Source: Arachnopeziza araneosa (taxonomy: Eukaryota; Ascomycota; Leotiomycetes; Helotiales; Arachnopezizaceae). From it: a stretch of DNA of 64,000 nt. The DNA is taken from assembly GCA_003988855.1 (NCBI GenBank), contig QYAI01000032.1, forward strand, positions 62,001-126,000, given 5' to 3'. The notes beneath the pieces are model-generated. The model saw nothing but the letters and a program-made list of their open reading frames with translations, was not told the DNA's origin and made no database searches. The position numbers and the translations under genes are program-made. Shown one piece after another: positions 48,550-60,476 of this stretch (position 1 is the stretch's first letter; each line of letters begins with the position of its first letter).

Positions 48550-48950
48550 ATGGAGATGACTTGTAAATCATGATATGATTGAATGACGGGATCGGTTAGG
48601 AAGGATTAGGGTTATGGGCAGATTGGATCTTCTGTGTGTTCTGCGGTTAGCAATACAAGCTTGTAATGACCACGAAACTGAACATGTGACTCGAGATGTT
48701 TTATTTACTATCAGCATGCAAGAGCATGTAATATCTGTCATATGATATACAAGTGATCCCCGCTAGCATTACTGAGTGCTTTACCGTCTAATAATAACAC
48801 CGGTAACACCATGTAACGTCTATCCTTTGCTTCCCCTATAAATGATTGACTCGGAACCAAATAGAATAGAACACCGCCCATTTCACCGCTATGCTTTCTA
48901 TGCCGTAAGTACGCCAAACAAAGAGACCTGGAGAACGCCAGATTGACTTT
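48550..48950. other. intergenic between convergent genes
   Basis: Only the 3' regions of the protease and the cation exchanger are present; nothing else recognised. Confidence 0.5.
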
Positions 48951-50214
48951 TTAAACTCGAGCAGGGACATCCACATCCCCTCTCCCGACCACAAATTCGG
49001 CCCCAATGAAAACCACATACACAGCAAACATAGTCCAACCCATCCATCTAGTTCCACCTAGCATGACAATAGCAAACAGCACAACGCTGCTACCCCACAT
49101 AGCTGCCACCTCCCACCACATTAGGGCGTCCTTCAAACTCGCAAGGTTCCCGGAGACAAATAAAACGCCGGCGCAGAGAGTGAGGAGGAAAATATTCGAC
49201 CCTGCCGTGTTAGCGACTACGATTCCGGATTGATTAGCTCGTGCTGAGAAGATGGAGATGAGTTTCTCTGGGAGGGTGGTTGCGAGCGAGAGGATGGTGG
49301 TTCCGAGGACGGTGGTGGAGAGGGACAAGGATACGGCGATCGTGGTTATGGCATGGGAGAGAAGGTAGCCGGATATAGAAAGGGCGAGGAATCCAAGGAA
49401 AAGATGGGCAAGGTGGTAGAGGATCGATTTAGGGGATTTTTTGTTCCCTTGATTGGTATACAAATTAGGTGTTAAGGGCAGGTTGTCGTCGAACATTTCT
49501 TTAGCTAGGGTGGTCTCTGCCTCTGGATCACCGAGTTCAATATCAACAGTCGATATGTAGGACTCGGAGCTTTGGCGGAGGCTGTGATTATGCTCCTTCA
49601 AAGGGATTGAGTCAACGTTACTGTCTGAGTCACTGTCTGAATTGGAGTCGCTGTCTGAGTCGGAATCCGAATCCACGGGTGCGGAGACCAATCCTTTGTA
49701 TATTGCCCATGCTATCGAAGTAATATAGACGACGAAAGAGATAATCAGAAGGACACCGCCAAATCGACCTAGGGGTTCCAAGAATAGGATAAATAAAGAA
49801 AAGAAAGTCGTGAGGCCCAATAAAACGCCAGTGTATATTTTGGAAGAGGAGTCGAAGGCTATTGGTGTCGGTGAGAAGATGAGACCGAGGGAAAAGGCAC
49901 CGAGGATGTTCGAAATCGAGGAGCCTAGGATATTTCCAAGTGCGAGGGGAGATTGAGACTGGGATATCGAGGCAACCACCACGACCAACTACAATTGTGT
50001 AAGTGACAAGCTGGCAGAGGGTCTGGTTAGGTTAGTATCATACCTCTTCCCATTCAGCTCCAGCGGTCAGAAGGGCGATCAGGGTCGGTGGTATCCTCGT
50101 TCGTGCAGCTAACTTGGCCGTGTGGTCGACAAACTTGTCCGCTCCGAATTCGAGAACAAAAAGGCCACCAACAAAGGCGGCAATGTTGAAGAAGACATTA
50201 TCATAATCCACCAT
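48951..50214 (-). CDS. CaCA-family sodium/calcium exchanger-like protein
   Basis: Exons 50214-50044 and 49988-48951 encode about 402 residues. Two alpha-repeats typical of cation/Ca2+ exchangers are visible. The first is TAGAEWEE/LVVVVASISQS followed by LALGNILGSSISNILGAF. The second is LGTTILSLATTLPEKLISI followed by GIVVANTAGSNIFLLTL, where acidic residues within helices coordinate calcium. They are separated by a hydrophilic loop with a run of Ser-Asp pairs (SDSDSDSDSNSDSDSDSN) and an acidic stretch. About ten hydrophobic helices are predicted. The GNxxGS and AGSN signatures fit the bacterial YrbG/NCKX-like branch more than the vacuolar Vcx1 branch. The membrane location is not determined. 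Confidence 0.85.
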
Positions 50215-51157
50215 GTTGAACTGAGCGAGTGTGAGGGTTGATGGAGCGAGTCGTGTGCCTTTTGGTTTGGTGATAGGGGGTGAGATCTGACGGCGGGACG
50301 TGGTGCAGAACCAAGCAACTCTAGTGCTAGTCGAGCTGAGACATTGAAGTCATCGATACACCAAAACGAGGGAAGACTGACGGGAATTCCAGAGTGCGAC
50401 CAGAAAACCAAGAGAAGGGATTGTTGTTGTGCTATCGACGCTGCATGAATTCGATAGTTCGGATTTGGTGGGGAAGACCTCAATAGGAAAAGCAGTAGTC
50501 AGTCATTGGGCCGTGAGAAAGGGGCATCACCCATTCAAAAAGCTTGTCGGGGGCTCAGGCACCATGCACCTTACATAACCATCCGCGCAGGAACTTGGTG
50601 CTTCAACGACCAAACAACCTACAGTATATACCATCTTCAACACTCCTCTCTGTCAGTCTCATTCATCTCATCACTCGCATGCTCGGAATGCTGTTGCAAT
50701 GCATGGGCCTGGAGAGTCAGCCCACATTCTGTCTCTGGATACGGCGTGGGTATGGCGTCAAAGCTGGGTCTTGACAGGCTCCAGACGCCGCTGCATCACC
50801 AAATCAGAGCCTGCAGCCACCAGCTCAAGAACATCCTCTTGACGAACTTCAGAATCCCATCTTGTTGTACACTGAGCAGTGGCGAGGCTCGGTAGTCCCT
50901 TCCAGGCCATGAACGATCTCCAGTCCGGGACGTTCTAGTCGGAAAAGAAAAGTCCACTTCGACTGCTGCTCTCCAGGAATACAGTAAGACCAGACCAGCC
51001 ACAGCTTAGCAGCAAACGCTAGTCTCCACCACACTCTCAGTGGCTTTGGCTGGAAAGTCAGTGACATTCCAGTACATGACCCAGCATCCCCTCAATCTCA
51101 ACCTCATCCGCTCACTCATCTAAGCAACGCAGCAAGTCCTGTAGTTCATCGTCCAAG
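50215..51157. other. shared upstream region of exchanger and Nramp genes
   Basis: This 943-bp stretch separates two divergent metal/cation transporter genes, so both promoters lie here. No further gene recognised. Confidence 0.5.
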
Positions 51158-52804
51158 ATGGCAACCTCAGAGCATGCGGGTGCTGCGCAAGTCGCCTTAC
51201 CCGCCTCGCCTGAGAATGTTGGCGAAAAGGTAGCTTTTGCTGATATCGTCGAGCTTCAAACTACAGACTCGACGCCTCGAAAACATCTCGACGGCTACGT
51301 TGAAAATGTTCGAGATGCTTTCAGCAAACAGGCATTCAAGAATTATGCCGCCGTTCTCTGGAAATTTGCAAAGTTTACCGGCCCAGGAACCGTCATCACG
51401 GTTGCTTATGTCGACCCGGATAACTTCCAAACCGATGTCTCGTCTGGAGTCGATTTTGAATACAAGTTGCTCTTTATGATGCTGGTGTCCAATCTAGTCG
51501 CAATGTACCTTCAGGCTAGTCAAAACTTGCACGTAATTGCCCGGCACGTCATTAACTTGAGCCAGTCCCTTGCAATCAAACTGGGAACAGTTACAGGAAT
51601 GAATCTGGCCCAGATGAATAGAGCACATATGCCAAAATGGCTCAATTATGCTCTCTGGGTACTCGCCGAAGCTGCGATTGTGTGCACTGATATTGGGCAA
51701 GTCATTGGAACCGCCATCGCAATCAATATTCTAAACCCCAAGATCCCTTTGGTAGCAGGTTGCGCCATATCAATCACTGATACACTGCTCATCTTGCTCT
51801 TCTACCGACCCGACGGCTCTCTTCGTGGCCTTCGTGCCTTTGAGATTTTTGTCAGTGCTTTTGTCCTTGGTATCTTCGTCTGCATGTGCATCCTCCTCTC
51901 ACTCATTGAAGGCCCTACCGCACGGCACGTTATGGACGGATTCCTTCCTTCTCGCGAAATATTCGTTGGCCAAGGCCTCTACCAATCCTGTGCCATTCTC
52001 GGTGGTACCCTCATGCCTCATACCATATACCTAGGTTCAGGACTAGTGCAAGCTCGTCTTCGTGATTTTGACGTCCGAAATGACTCTTATCATGAGGAAT
52101 TCACAGACCGAAGCTCTACAGGATTCAAGCTCTATCGCCCCTCGCTCTCAGCCATCAGGTCTTGCTACAAATACTCTGTTGTTGAATTATGCACCGTTCT
52201 ATTTATCGTCGCCATTTTCGTTAATTCAGCCATCCTCATCGTGGCAGCCGCTTCTCTTAGCGAAGCTGCCGACTCAGCTGATCTCTTTGGCATGTACGAC
52301 CTTTTTGTCTCAAGCATTTCTCAAGGCGCAGGAACCATGTTCGCCCTCTCTCTACTCTTCTCTGGAATTTCAGCAGGCATCGTGGCCACGATGGCGGGAC
52401 AGATGATCGCTGAAGGTGCCATTCATTGGACTATCAAGCCTTTTTACCGCCGTCTCATCACCCGTTGCGTTGCTGTCATACCAGGTATTATCGTGTGTGC
52501 TGTAGCTGGTCGTAAAGGCGTCGCAAACGCCCTGAATGGCACGAATGTCGTTCTCTCCATCTCCCTCATTTTTCTCACCTTCCCGCTTGTCTGGTATACA
52601 AGTTTCGACAAGTACATGATGGTTGAAATTGAAGGGAGCGTAAGTGAGACTAGTATCGACGGCGAAGAGAGGAGAGGACCAATGATTAGTTTGAAGAATG
52701 GAAAGGTGAGCTTTGTGCTCGGGTGGACTATCTGGGTCCTCATCGCTGCGATGAATATAGCTACCTTTGTGTTCTTGGGGCTGGGTCTTACGGATTTAAG
52801 CTAG
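51158..52804 (+). CDS. Nramp-family divalent metal transporter
   Basis: A single exon encodes 548 residues. Nramp proteins carry Mn2+, Fe2+ and related ions with protons. The fold is shown by helix 1 GPGTVITVAYVDPDNFQTD, a helix starting LLFMMLVSNLVAMYLQ, EAAIVCTDIGQVIGTAIAIN, ITDTLLILLF, helix 6 GGTLMPHTIYLGSGL with the metal-binding MPH (286-288), and late helices LLFSGISAGIVATMAGQM. The metal-site motif of helix 1 reads DPDN (86-89) where DPGN is usual; the metal-ligand Asp and Asn are kept, the Gly is replaced by Asp. The N-terminus is about 60 residues long and polar. Single-exon structure contrasts with its intron-rich neighbours. Confidence 0.93.
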   Translation: MATSEHAGAAQVALPASPENVGEKVAFADIVELQTTDSTPRKHLDGYVENVRDAFSKQAFKNYAAVLWKFAKFTGPGTVITVAYVDPDNFQTDVSSGVDFEYKLLFMMLVSNLVAMYLQASQNLHVIARHVINLSQSLAIKLGTVTGMNLAQMNRAHMPKWLNYALWVLAEAAIVCTDIGQVIGTAIAINILNPKIPLVAGCAISITDTLLILLFYRPDGSLRGLRAFEIFVSAFVLGIFVCMCILLSLIEGPTARHVMDGFLPSREIFVGQGLYQSCAILGGTLMPHTIYLGSGLVQARLRDFDVRNDSYHEEFTDRSSTGFKLYRPSLSAIRSCYKYSVVELCTVLFIVAIFVNSAILIVAAASLSEAADSADLFGMYDLFVSSISQGAGTMFALSLLFSGISAGIVATMAGQMIAEGAIHWTIKPFYRRLITRCVAVIPGIIVCAVAGRKGVANALNGTNVVLSISLIFLTFPLVWYTSFDKYMMVEIEGSVSETSIDGEERRGPMISLKNGKVSFVLGWTIWVLIAAMNIATFVFLGLGLTDLS

Positions 52805-53369
52805 AGAGGGTGTACTTGGCGGTATGATATTGCTTAAGCAACTTTAGGTACTTATATCCTTATACGTTAGACGATTGTTATTAAAACATGAATAAAATAT
52901 ACAAGCTGAAAATACCATCTACCCTTTATCTGCTCTTGGGACTGAGATTTCATCTCGATCACTGGGTTCCCTCCTTGGAGCCACCTCCTTTTCGAGAGAC
53001 GCACAGAGAGCTTCTACCATATATCTCGAACTCAACGAATAGAGTCAGCAGTAACATCGACTCGAGCTATCTTTTTTTTAAAAAAAAAATTCTTCTCCCC
53101 TTTTGAATTTACACAACATCACAAAATAGTCGTTATGTGCAGCCTATCGTTAATTAATGAATTTATACGTGTTCGATCTAGATAAAGCAATGATGTGAAG
53201 TGACACCACTGCTTAGTAAGTCTGTGATTTCAGGAGGTTTGAGTAATGCTGGAACAGTTGTAGATGGAATCAGGAGATGGCTGTGACGAGATTGGATTCG
53301 CCAGTAAGTTCAGAATAGTAAGTGCCACAAGATGCTGGGAGGTTGAGAGAGTGCTTTTGTCAAATTTTA
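52805..53369. other. 3' flank with A/T palindrome
   Basis: An AATAAA-like sequence near 52892 may serve polyadenylation of the Nramp gene. A perfect-looking run of T then A lies at about 53072-53091. Nothing else recognised. Confidence 0.45.
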
Positions 53370-54257
53370 CTACACAATCCCAATCTTATCACTCCCCCTA
53401 TTCTCCACTGCCCAATCCTGAATCGCATTCCAGCTCCTACACTGGTGCGTGCTGTTTGTACCCGTGAACCCCAGTCTTCTCGTAGTACCATCTGGCTCAG
53501 TGAGCAGCTCAGAATAATCAAGAGTAGTGTCGCCAGCGCAGAGGATGGCTTGACGGACTAGTTTGACCATTAGTATATCGGATATGAAAGTTGGTTAAAC
53601 GACAAGGGGGGCGAACTGTAGTCTAAACAATGGTATTCGTGACCGTCACCGGCAAATCGGGATTTATCATGCTTCTCGTATTTGATGATGACATGTCGCA
53701 AAACTGCTAGGCAGTGTAGCTGATGCGTGATGCTGAGAGAATAGAGCTCCGCCTCTTCGGGGTCGTTCTCAATGACTTTGCTGGCTGGTATGTCGAACCG
53801 CCGGGGGTATGGAACCCTAACAAATCCAGCTCCGACTGTGTTTCTATCAGCACTGAATCTCATGATAAATGAGAGAAACTTACGAGGCATCATATCACTC
53901 CATAACTTATCTGCTTCTGGACCAATCTCCTCATATCTCGTTGGGAACTCAAAAGTCACAGGTACCATTGGGACTGCTCATAATCAGGCTCGTTCGATTT
54001 CAAAACCACAGGATCCTAAACATACTCTCGGGGAGGAAATCCTGCTGATTCAATAGACCATTCGGCCTTCTGGGCATCATCTTCTCAATTGCCTTCCAAC
54101 CATGTCCAGCAGCGAATCCGGCAAGAAAAACAGCTATCACCAGAATCAAAATTCGTAGTAGCTCCATGTATGACGTCCTTTTCCGTCGAAGGCCACCTAA
54201 GGCCTCGACATTCTCGTCGAGCGGGAGAGGCGTGTATTCCTCTTTTGACGTTGCCAT
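53370..54257 (-). CDS. UstYa-like (DUF3328) protein
   Basis: Four exons (54257-54026, 53973-53884, 53835-53617, 53557-53370) encode about 242 residues. A cytosolic N-terminus with TPLPLDEN is followed by one membrane helix (LLRILILVIAVFLAGFAAG, residues about 33-52) and a lumenal domain with both family signatures: HQLHC (145-149) and HEYHC followed by LDY (173-177). The end has QAILCAGDTTLDYSEL and a Trp/Cys pair (HQCRSWNAIQDW). UstYa-type proteins perform oxidative steps such as macrocyclisation in fungal ribosomal-peptide and related pathways. No precursor-peptide gene or other tailoring gene is adjacent. The second intron is 48 nt with no stop, so its retention would keep frame; the third donor, GTTCGC, is weak. 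Confidence 0.88.
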
Positions 54258-54932
54258 GACGAGGTGAGAGGGAGTATGGTATATGGAGAAGAAGAAAGAT
54301 ATGCCATTTTGGCTGTCACATGAGCTTTCTTCAGAATGTCCTGATCCGAATCGGATTTCATTTAATGCTGTACTTTATCCGCGACAGGCTGATGTGGAGA
54401 CCTTTCCCGTGGGCAGGTCTGAAAAGCTTTTCACGTGATGTAAAGAATGAATATGTAAACATGAGAAAGGAATGAAGAGGAGTATAATCAAATTGAATAG
54501 CTGAAGACATGTACCGTAATTTTGAGCAGAAATGGATGTGTGGTAGAGGTAATATGGATCTTAGCTGAGGGCGGCGCACAAGCTAGAGTAGCGCGTTGAG
54601 CATTAAATTCTCCTTTAGAAGAAGGCTGTAGAACACTAGGAAATCATAATAGATCAACAGAATAACCATTTCTAAACAGTAAAGTAGTCATATCTTAGGC
54701 GTGGCACCAAGAAAAGGAGACAAAGGCACCCGACTAAATAGGTTAGCGTCTTCTATTTAAGAAGCGAATCAGCTCACCGCGATTTTACGGGCTTGAATTT
54801 TGGTCGATGAAGCTTGGAAGCTCATTTTTGACAGCACTTCGTCAACCCACCTGCTGCTTCAAATAGCAGCCCTCCTTCTACCCTCTTTCCTTGTTGCATT
54901 GTATCTCCTTTTAATATCCCTTCTCTTCGCAA
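54258..54932. other. divergent promoter region
   Basis: This 675-bp stretch between the UstYa-like gene and TOM70 contains both promoters; no other feature recognised. Confidence 0.5.
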
Positions 54933-56968
54933 ATGTCCAATCCAACTCCCATCTTAGTTGGGACGAGCGCCCCCGATTTCGCGTCCTCCACACCTCCTTC
55001 ATCTTTCTGGGAGAGAATATCATCATGGGCGTCAGAAAATAAGGCCGTTGTCTATACAATTGCCGGTGTAGCAGTCGTGGTCACAGGTGCCGGTGTTGTA
55101 TATTACTTGTCCGATTCGGTACGGCTTCATGCGCCCCAAGCTGAACTTGGTGTGATGATTTCATGACTGACATTTGGATTGACAGAAGCCATCTGTACCC
55201 GCACAGAGCTCACCGAAAAAGGCAAGTAAGAAAGAAAAACGGAAGAAGAAGGAAGAGGAGAAGAAAGTTGCGGACCCCGAAAAAGGAGTGGTAGAACCAA
55301 AACCCAAAGCACCAACGGTCGAGGCTGTCGAAGAGCTCCCTGATGTAGACGAAACAACAGTGGGTGCTCTGTCGGAGCAGGAAAGAAAAGAGTTTGCTGC
55401 CAAGTTAAAAGCTGCTGGAAACACTGCGTATGGAGCCAAGGACTATGATAAAGCTATCGTACTCTATGGCAAGGCCATCCTCTGCAAGCCCGATCCCATC
55501 TTCTATTCGAACCGTGCTGCCTGCTACAATGCTCAAGGTAAATGGGAGCAGGTCATCGAGGATACCACTGCTGCGATTAACCTGGACAACGAATATGTCA
55601 AGGCGTTGAACCGAAGGGCAAATGCTTACGAACATCTTGAGAAATACAGCGAAGCCCTGTTAGATTTCACTGCTAGCTGCATCATCGATAGTTTCCGGAA
55701 CGAGTCAAGTGCTCAATCGGTAGAAAGATTGTTGAAGAAAGTGGCAGAAGCAAAGGGAAAGGCCATACTTGCGAGCAAGGATAAGAAATTGCCCAGCCCA
55801 ACGTTTGTCACCAACTATCTGCAAAGTTTCCGTGTCCGGCCTCCGCCAGCTGGCTTGGAGCCAGGCACTGAAATCCCCGAAGATGCCGGAAAGGGTCAAT
55901 TGAAGCTTGGCTTGACTGCAATGGATAAGAAGACTGGTGATGGATATGAAGAGGCAGCAGCTGCCTTTGATAAGGCACTGGAATTGGGCGACCTAGGAGA
56001 ATATGAAGCATTCGCATACAACATGCGCGGAACATTCAGGTATCTTCGTGGCGAGAATGTCGAGGCGTTGCATGATTTGACGAAGAGTGTGGATCTGCAA
56101 CCTGAATTGACTCAGAGTTTTATCAAGCGAGCTAGCATGCACTTGGAACTCGGTATGTGGAAAGTTCTTTGGGAAGATGTCTGCTAATATGATATAGGTA
56201 ACAAAGATGCGGCCGCAGAGGACTTCGAAAAAGCGATGGAACAAAATGACCAAGATCCTGATATCTACTACCATCGTGCACAACTGCATTTTATTCTCGG
56301 GGAATTCCCCGAAGCCGCGAAGGACTACCAGAAATCAATCGACCTAGATCACGACTTCATCTTCTCCCATATCCAACTCGGCGTCACTCAATATAAGATG
56401 GGTTCCGTTGCTTCGTCGATGGCTACGTTTAGAAGATGTATCAAGAACTTTGATAAAGTTCCAGACGTGTACAATTACTATGGTGAACTGCTTCTAGATC
56501 AGCAAAGATATCAAGATGCTATCGAGAAGTTCGATACTGCGGTGGAAATGGAAAAGCAAACCAAACCATTGGGAATGAACGTCCTGCCATTAATCAACAA
56601 AGCCTTGGCCCTCTTCCAATGGAAACAAGATTTTGCCGAAGCAGAGAAACTCTGTCAGAAAGCGCTCATCAGTAAGTCAATTTGTCCAAAATTTAAGGAT
56701 CAGTGTCTGACCAGATGCAGTTGACCCTGAATGTGATATTGCTGTTGCAACCATGGCGCAGCTCTTACTCCAACAAGGGAAAGTTACAGAAGCACTCACA
56801 TATTTCGAGAGGGCAGCTGAGCTCTCTCGAACCGAGGGTGAGATTGTCAACGCCCTGTCTTACGCAGAGGCCACACGGACCCAACTCGAAGTTCAGGAGA
56901 AATATCCCCAGCTCGCCAACAGACTACAGGGGATGAGCGGGGGATTTGGAGGAGCACCAGTGCGCTAA
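54933..56968 (+). CDS. TOM70: mitochondrial import receptor Tom70
   Basis: Four exons (54933-55118, 55186-56152, 56198-56671, 56721-56968) encode about 624 residues, the usual length. An N-terminal helix (AVVYTIAGVAVVVTGAGVVYYL, residues about 39-60) anchors the protein in the outer membrane. A Lys/Glu-rich linker (KKEKRKKKEEEKK) follows, then tetratricopeptide repeats: AAKLKAAGNTAYGAKDYDKA with YSNRAACYNAQGKWEQV (the Hsp70/Hsp90-tail clamp), VKALNRRANAYEHLEKY, and later repeats for preprotein binding (IYYHRAQLHFILGEF, YNYYGELLLDQQRYQDA). The end reads PQLANRLQGMSGGFGGAPVR. It receives hydrophobic precursors such as carrier proteins for the TOM complex. Confidence 0.95.
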
Positions 56969-59900
56969 ACAGCGGCAATTAACCGAAGTGGGAGTAATGG
57001 GATGTGATTTGTTGTGGTCGAAGTAAGGAATTTTGAAATATGAGCAGCATGGTGGCACAGTCCCAGGAATAGCGGTTGAATGGATGGATGGAGCCATGCA
57101 AAACAACAAACGAACACTTTGTGTAACTAATACTCCACTTCACTCAGAGAAGAGTGTGTACAAGTACAGACCAGATCATTTTAATGAGGCTTTGCTCCTG
57201 TGAGGCAGATGTGAAGGATGCCTTCGGGGTCAAGTTTGCGGCCACTAGAAGGCACAGTCCGCTCAAAATATCTCTCCTACCTAGTTCATGAAAAAAAAGA
57301 AAAAAGAAGAAAGCTCCCGCAGTCTCATGCAGTCATTCTCACCCAGGGAGGCACATTTCACTTTTCTCCTTTTCCACCTCAGACTTTCCAACTGATTCGT
57401 CAGGTGAGACTGAGAACCAACATCACTAGGGAATGGAAGTTGGTCTGAGGTTTAAGCATACCGGGTTAGGTTGGGTCGTACGTTATTCACAACCTCTTCA
57501 CACCCTTTAGCTTTGTGGCCCACTTGATGTCTCTTGTCAGAGTGATTCATATTCTTAGTAAATGAAAAGTTTAATGTGCCTAAATGGCGAAAGATCTCGG
57601 GGAGACTTGGCTCAGTCTGAAGCTGTCGAATATTTTGGGAAACTAAACTCAATGTCCAAACTTGCCTTGAACATCAAGACTCTGAGAGAGTTGCCTGTTA
57701 GCGTGGGGTATTTACATGATATTTGCCGTGAACAAGCAACTGTTGTATATGCAAAGCCTTGTCCGCTTGGCCCTCGGGACTCGCATTAAGCCTACGTAAG
57801 GGACTGTTGGTTATGGAGATTAAAACTTATCTGACACTAGTCAGACCTTGCTCACTGCTATCGAACTTAGGGTAACGTAAATTGTCCGCTGCGCATCGGA
57901 TATCGCGCCTCTCAGCATGGGAATGAGGAGCGTTAACCAACAGCCGCTATGCTGACCGCTCCTCTGTTAAAAAGAAATCTTGGAAGGGTTGATCTTCGAG
58001 TCACTGCTGACCATCACATGCGCCTCTTGCATCTCCGCCTTCGTTCCACCAATGTCTCCATTGACTAGTGCGGCACACGAGTTCTCTCTCTCACATCCAA
58101 GCCACGATCTAGCTCGTTCCACGGCCATCAGTTGGAACCACGCCTCAACATCATTCCTGCAGCGGCCACCACGCCTCAGGCTTGCGGCCATAAGCGGCCA
58201 CCACCATGCAAGCCAATATCAACTTCATCTAGTCTGGCGCTTAGGGATGTCGAGATGCGCTTCCCGAGCCGCCATTGGCAAAGGAAGCCTCGGGCGCCTA
58301 CCAATCGAAAGGCTTTTCCACCCTGCCAGCACGTCGAACAGGCTGACGATAAACGCATCTGACTTAGACGCAGCAACCGAATCTGACCTGTTCATCTGAT
58401 CTTCTGCACCTTCAATATGCCGTAGAGAAGATGGGTTTAAGTGAAGGGCAGGCGGAAGTATGCCGCGGATAAGAGTATGAGAGAGAAATGAAAGAGCGAT
58501 AATTGATCCAGATTTAGAATATTGGGGAGGGGGGAAAATGGCCCATAATTTGGCCGGAAATAGATTGCCTGGATGAGTTGCGCCTAATTAGTCGACATAA
58601 ACGTGCATGGGATGGGCCACCGAGCTCGAGCTCGAGCTTCAGGATGTGGAGAAGGGAGGAAAAGGGTGGTGGCCGGATGGCTGGAAGGTCAAGAGGGCGG
58701 TCTGAGTGTTCGAGAAGCCAAGGCGAAGGAAGGTCGAGATGCAATGATCTGATGTCAAGGATCGGCGCAGTCTTTCCTCTTTGCTCGTCTCTCTCTCCTT
58801 CGGATGAACAGGAGAGACGAGAGGGACCTGGCCCCATTTCGGACGCAGGCTCTGATGGGGCGCTACAACAATATCAAACGCTTTCGCCTCTAAATAAGTC
58901 TGCCCGTTGGTCTGTAAATTGAATGCAACCGTTGCATCGCGAGATCTGGGGAAGCAACGCTCCAATATTGATTCTGCGCACGCGTGTGGGATCATGGCTC
59001 GGGCTCGTTCCTGAGCTGAACGGAGGATTGGAATCTTTGGGTTTCAACGGAAACGAAACCAAAAACATCAGAGCACCGCGCTCGAAACATGTTTGATGCT
59101 TCATCTTCTCCCGGGTGCAGATTAATCAGGAGGATGAACAGGAGCCATCTAATGTTTTGTACATCAAACGACATCCGTTCGCACCCCAGGTAGCCCTATT
59201 CTGTTCGCAGTCCTCGCTCCAAAGGGGTAGTCCGCTTTGAGTCGTCGACGCTCCGTAACAGACGTTTGCTATGGTATCGATGCTGACTGCATCGACATGG
59301 ATCATCGATTGAAGAGCCCTCGAAGCATCCGCAGACTTTCCACTTTCCAGCCCTGGACCCGGGCGATGCTTGCGCACTTGGCTGCCCTCTCTCGGATCTT
59401 GACCGTTTACTATTGATGAATTGCCGCCGGCTAATTGGGGCCCATCCTGCGCTTGTGGTGCGTGGCGCTGTTGGGATAGGGCGACTTCTCCCTCTCAGCA
59501 CGACCAAAGGATAGGAAGTTCGGCAGGTCGTCCTCGTCAGGTAAATCATCTAATCTACTAGTGTATGCTGGAGGGCGGCAAGGTCAGGATTGCATGTCGT
59601 ACAGTAGTCCAGAGCAAAGTCAGCAATCCAAGCCCACCCCGTTCAGCCACTCAGGCCGCATCCTGCGGCCGTGGTAAAATTTGCAGAGGCCGTTCCCCGA
59701 GAGAGGTGAGAGAGCACTGACAATGATGGTGAGAAAACATTTTGCGTCGATACGACGGTGTATCTGGACCCCTCGCAGACGCAGGAGTCGTTGGTGGTTT
59801 GCTCGGGGATGTTTCGTTTCGTTTGGATTGTTTGTTTCGTTTCGTGGATGACAACAACGGGTGTTCTCGCTGCACACACCACACCACACCACACCCTTTG

Positions 59901-60476
59901 TAGCCTAGGCGCAGGTCGAGCTTTAAGCTTCCTGCAAGCCCCCCGGGCTATTTTGGCATCAAATGTCTCTCGCCAGGGAGCAGCCAAAAGAGGGACGGAA
60001 CGGTAAGCTGGGGGCAGCGAGGAGAGAGGAGGGAGGAGGGAGGCCTACCTTGGGCCTTTGGCCTTTTGGCTCGTCAATGGCCACATGAAAGTGTGGCCCC
60101 CAGGTCGTCGAGTATATGCATCGGCCTGGTTGAGTATAAGATCATCGCCCTCCGTCTCTTTTTTTGGGAGTGGTTGTGTAGGATCATCACCGCAGACCAA
60201 GAGAGAAGCATTCACTTTCTTCTTCTATTTTCTTTGGGAAGGTTCATCTCATCTATTTGGGCGGGCACAATCCATCAGCTCACCTTACCTCATTTCCATC
60301 ACACCTTCATTCACCTCTTCTAATAACTTTCTACCATCCTTTCACCACCGCCACCACTCAATTAGAATCACGGCCGTTGATCACATCATATCTGCAATTA
60401 TCTCACCCTCCTTTCGAAATATCTATTCTTCAATTTCCAACATCAAAGCTCTCACAGCACCCATCGACCGTCGACC
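56969..60476. other. gene-poor stretch with simple repeats
   Basis: No gene recognised in 3.5 kb. A CTCGAG/GAGCTC run is at 58621-58637. TTTCG pentamers lie at about 59812-59845 and a CACAC-type run at about 59873-59896. Overlapping open frames at 58500-60000 look like chance in GC-rich DNA. The last 300 bp are pyrimidine-rich and probably promoter and 5' UTR of the next gene. Confidence 0.45.

Noticed and set aside
48951..54257. Possible metal or RiPP gene cluster (exchanger, Nramp, UstYa-like, protease)
   Set aside because: The genes share no pathway, lack a precursor peptide or regulator, and TOM70 follows directly; proximity is probably incidental.
58500..60010. Cluster of overlapping 80-118 codon frames on both strands
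   Set aside because: GC-rich DNA with few stops; none shows a domain, a plausible splice chain or a secreted-protein start.
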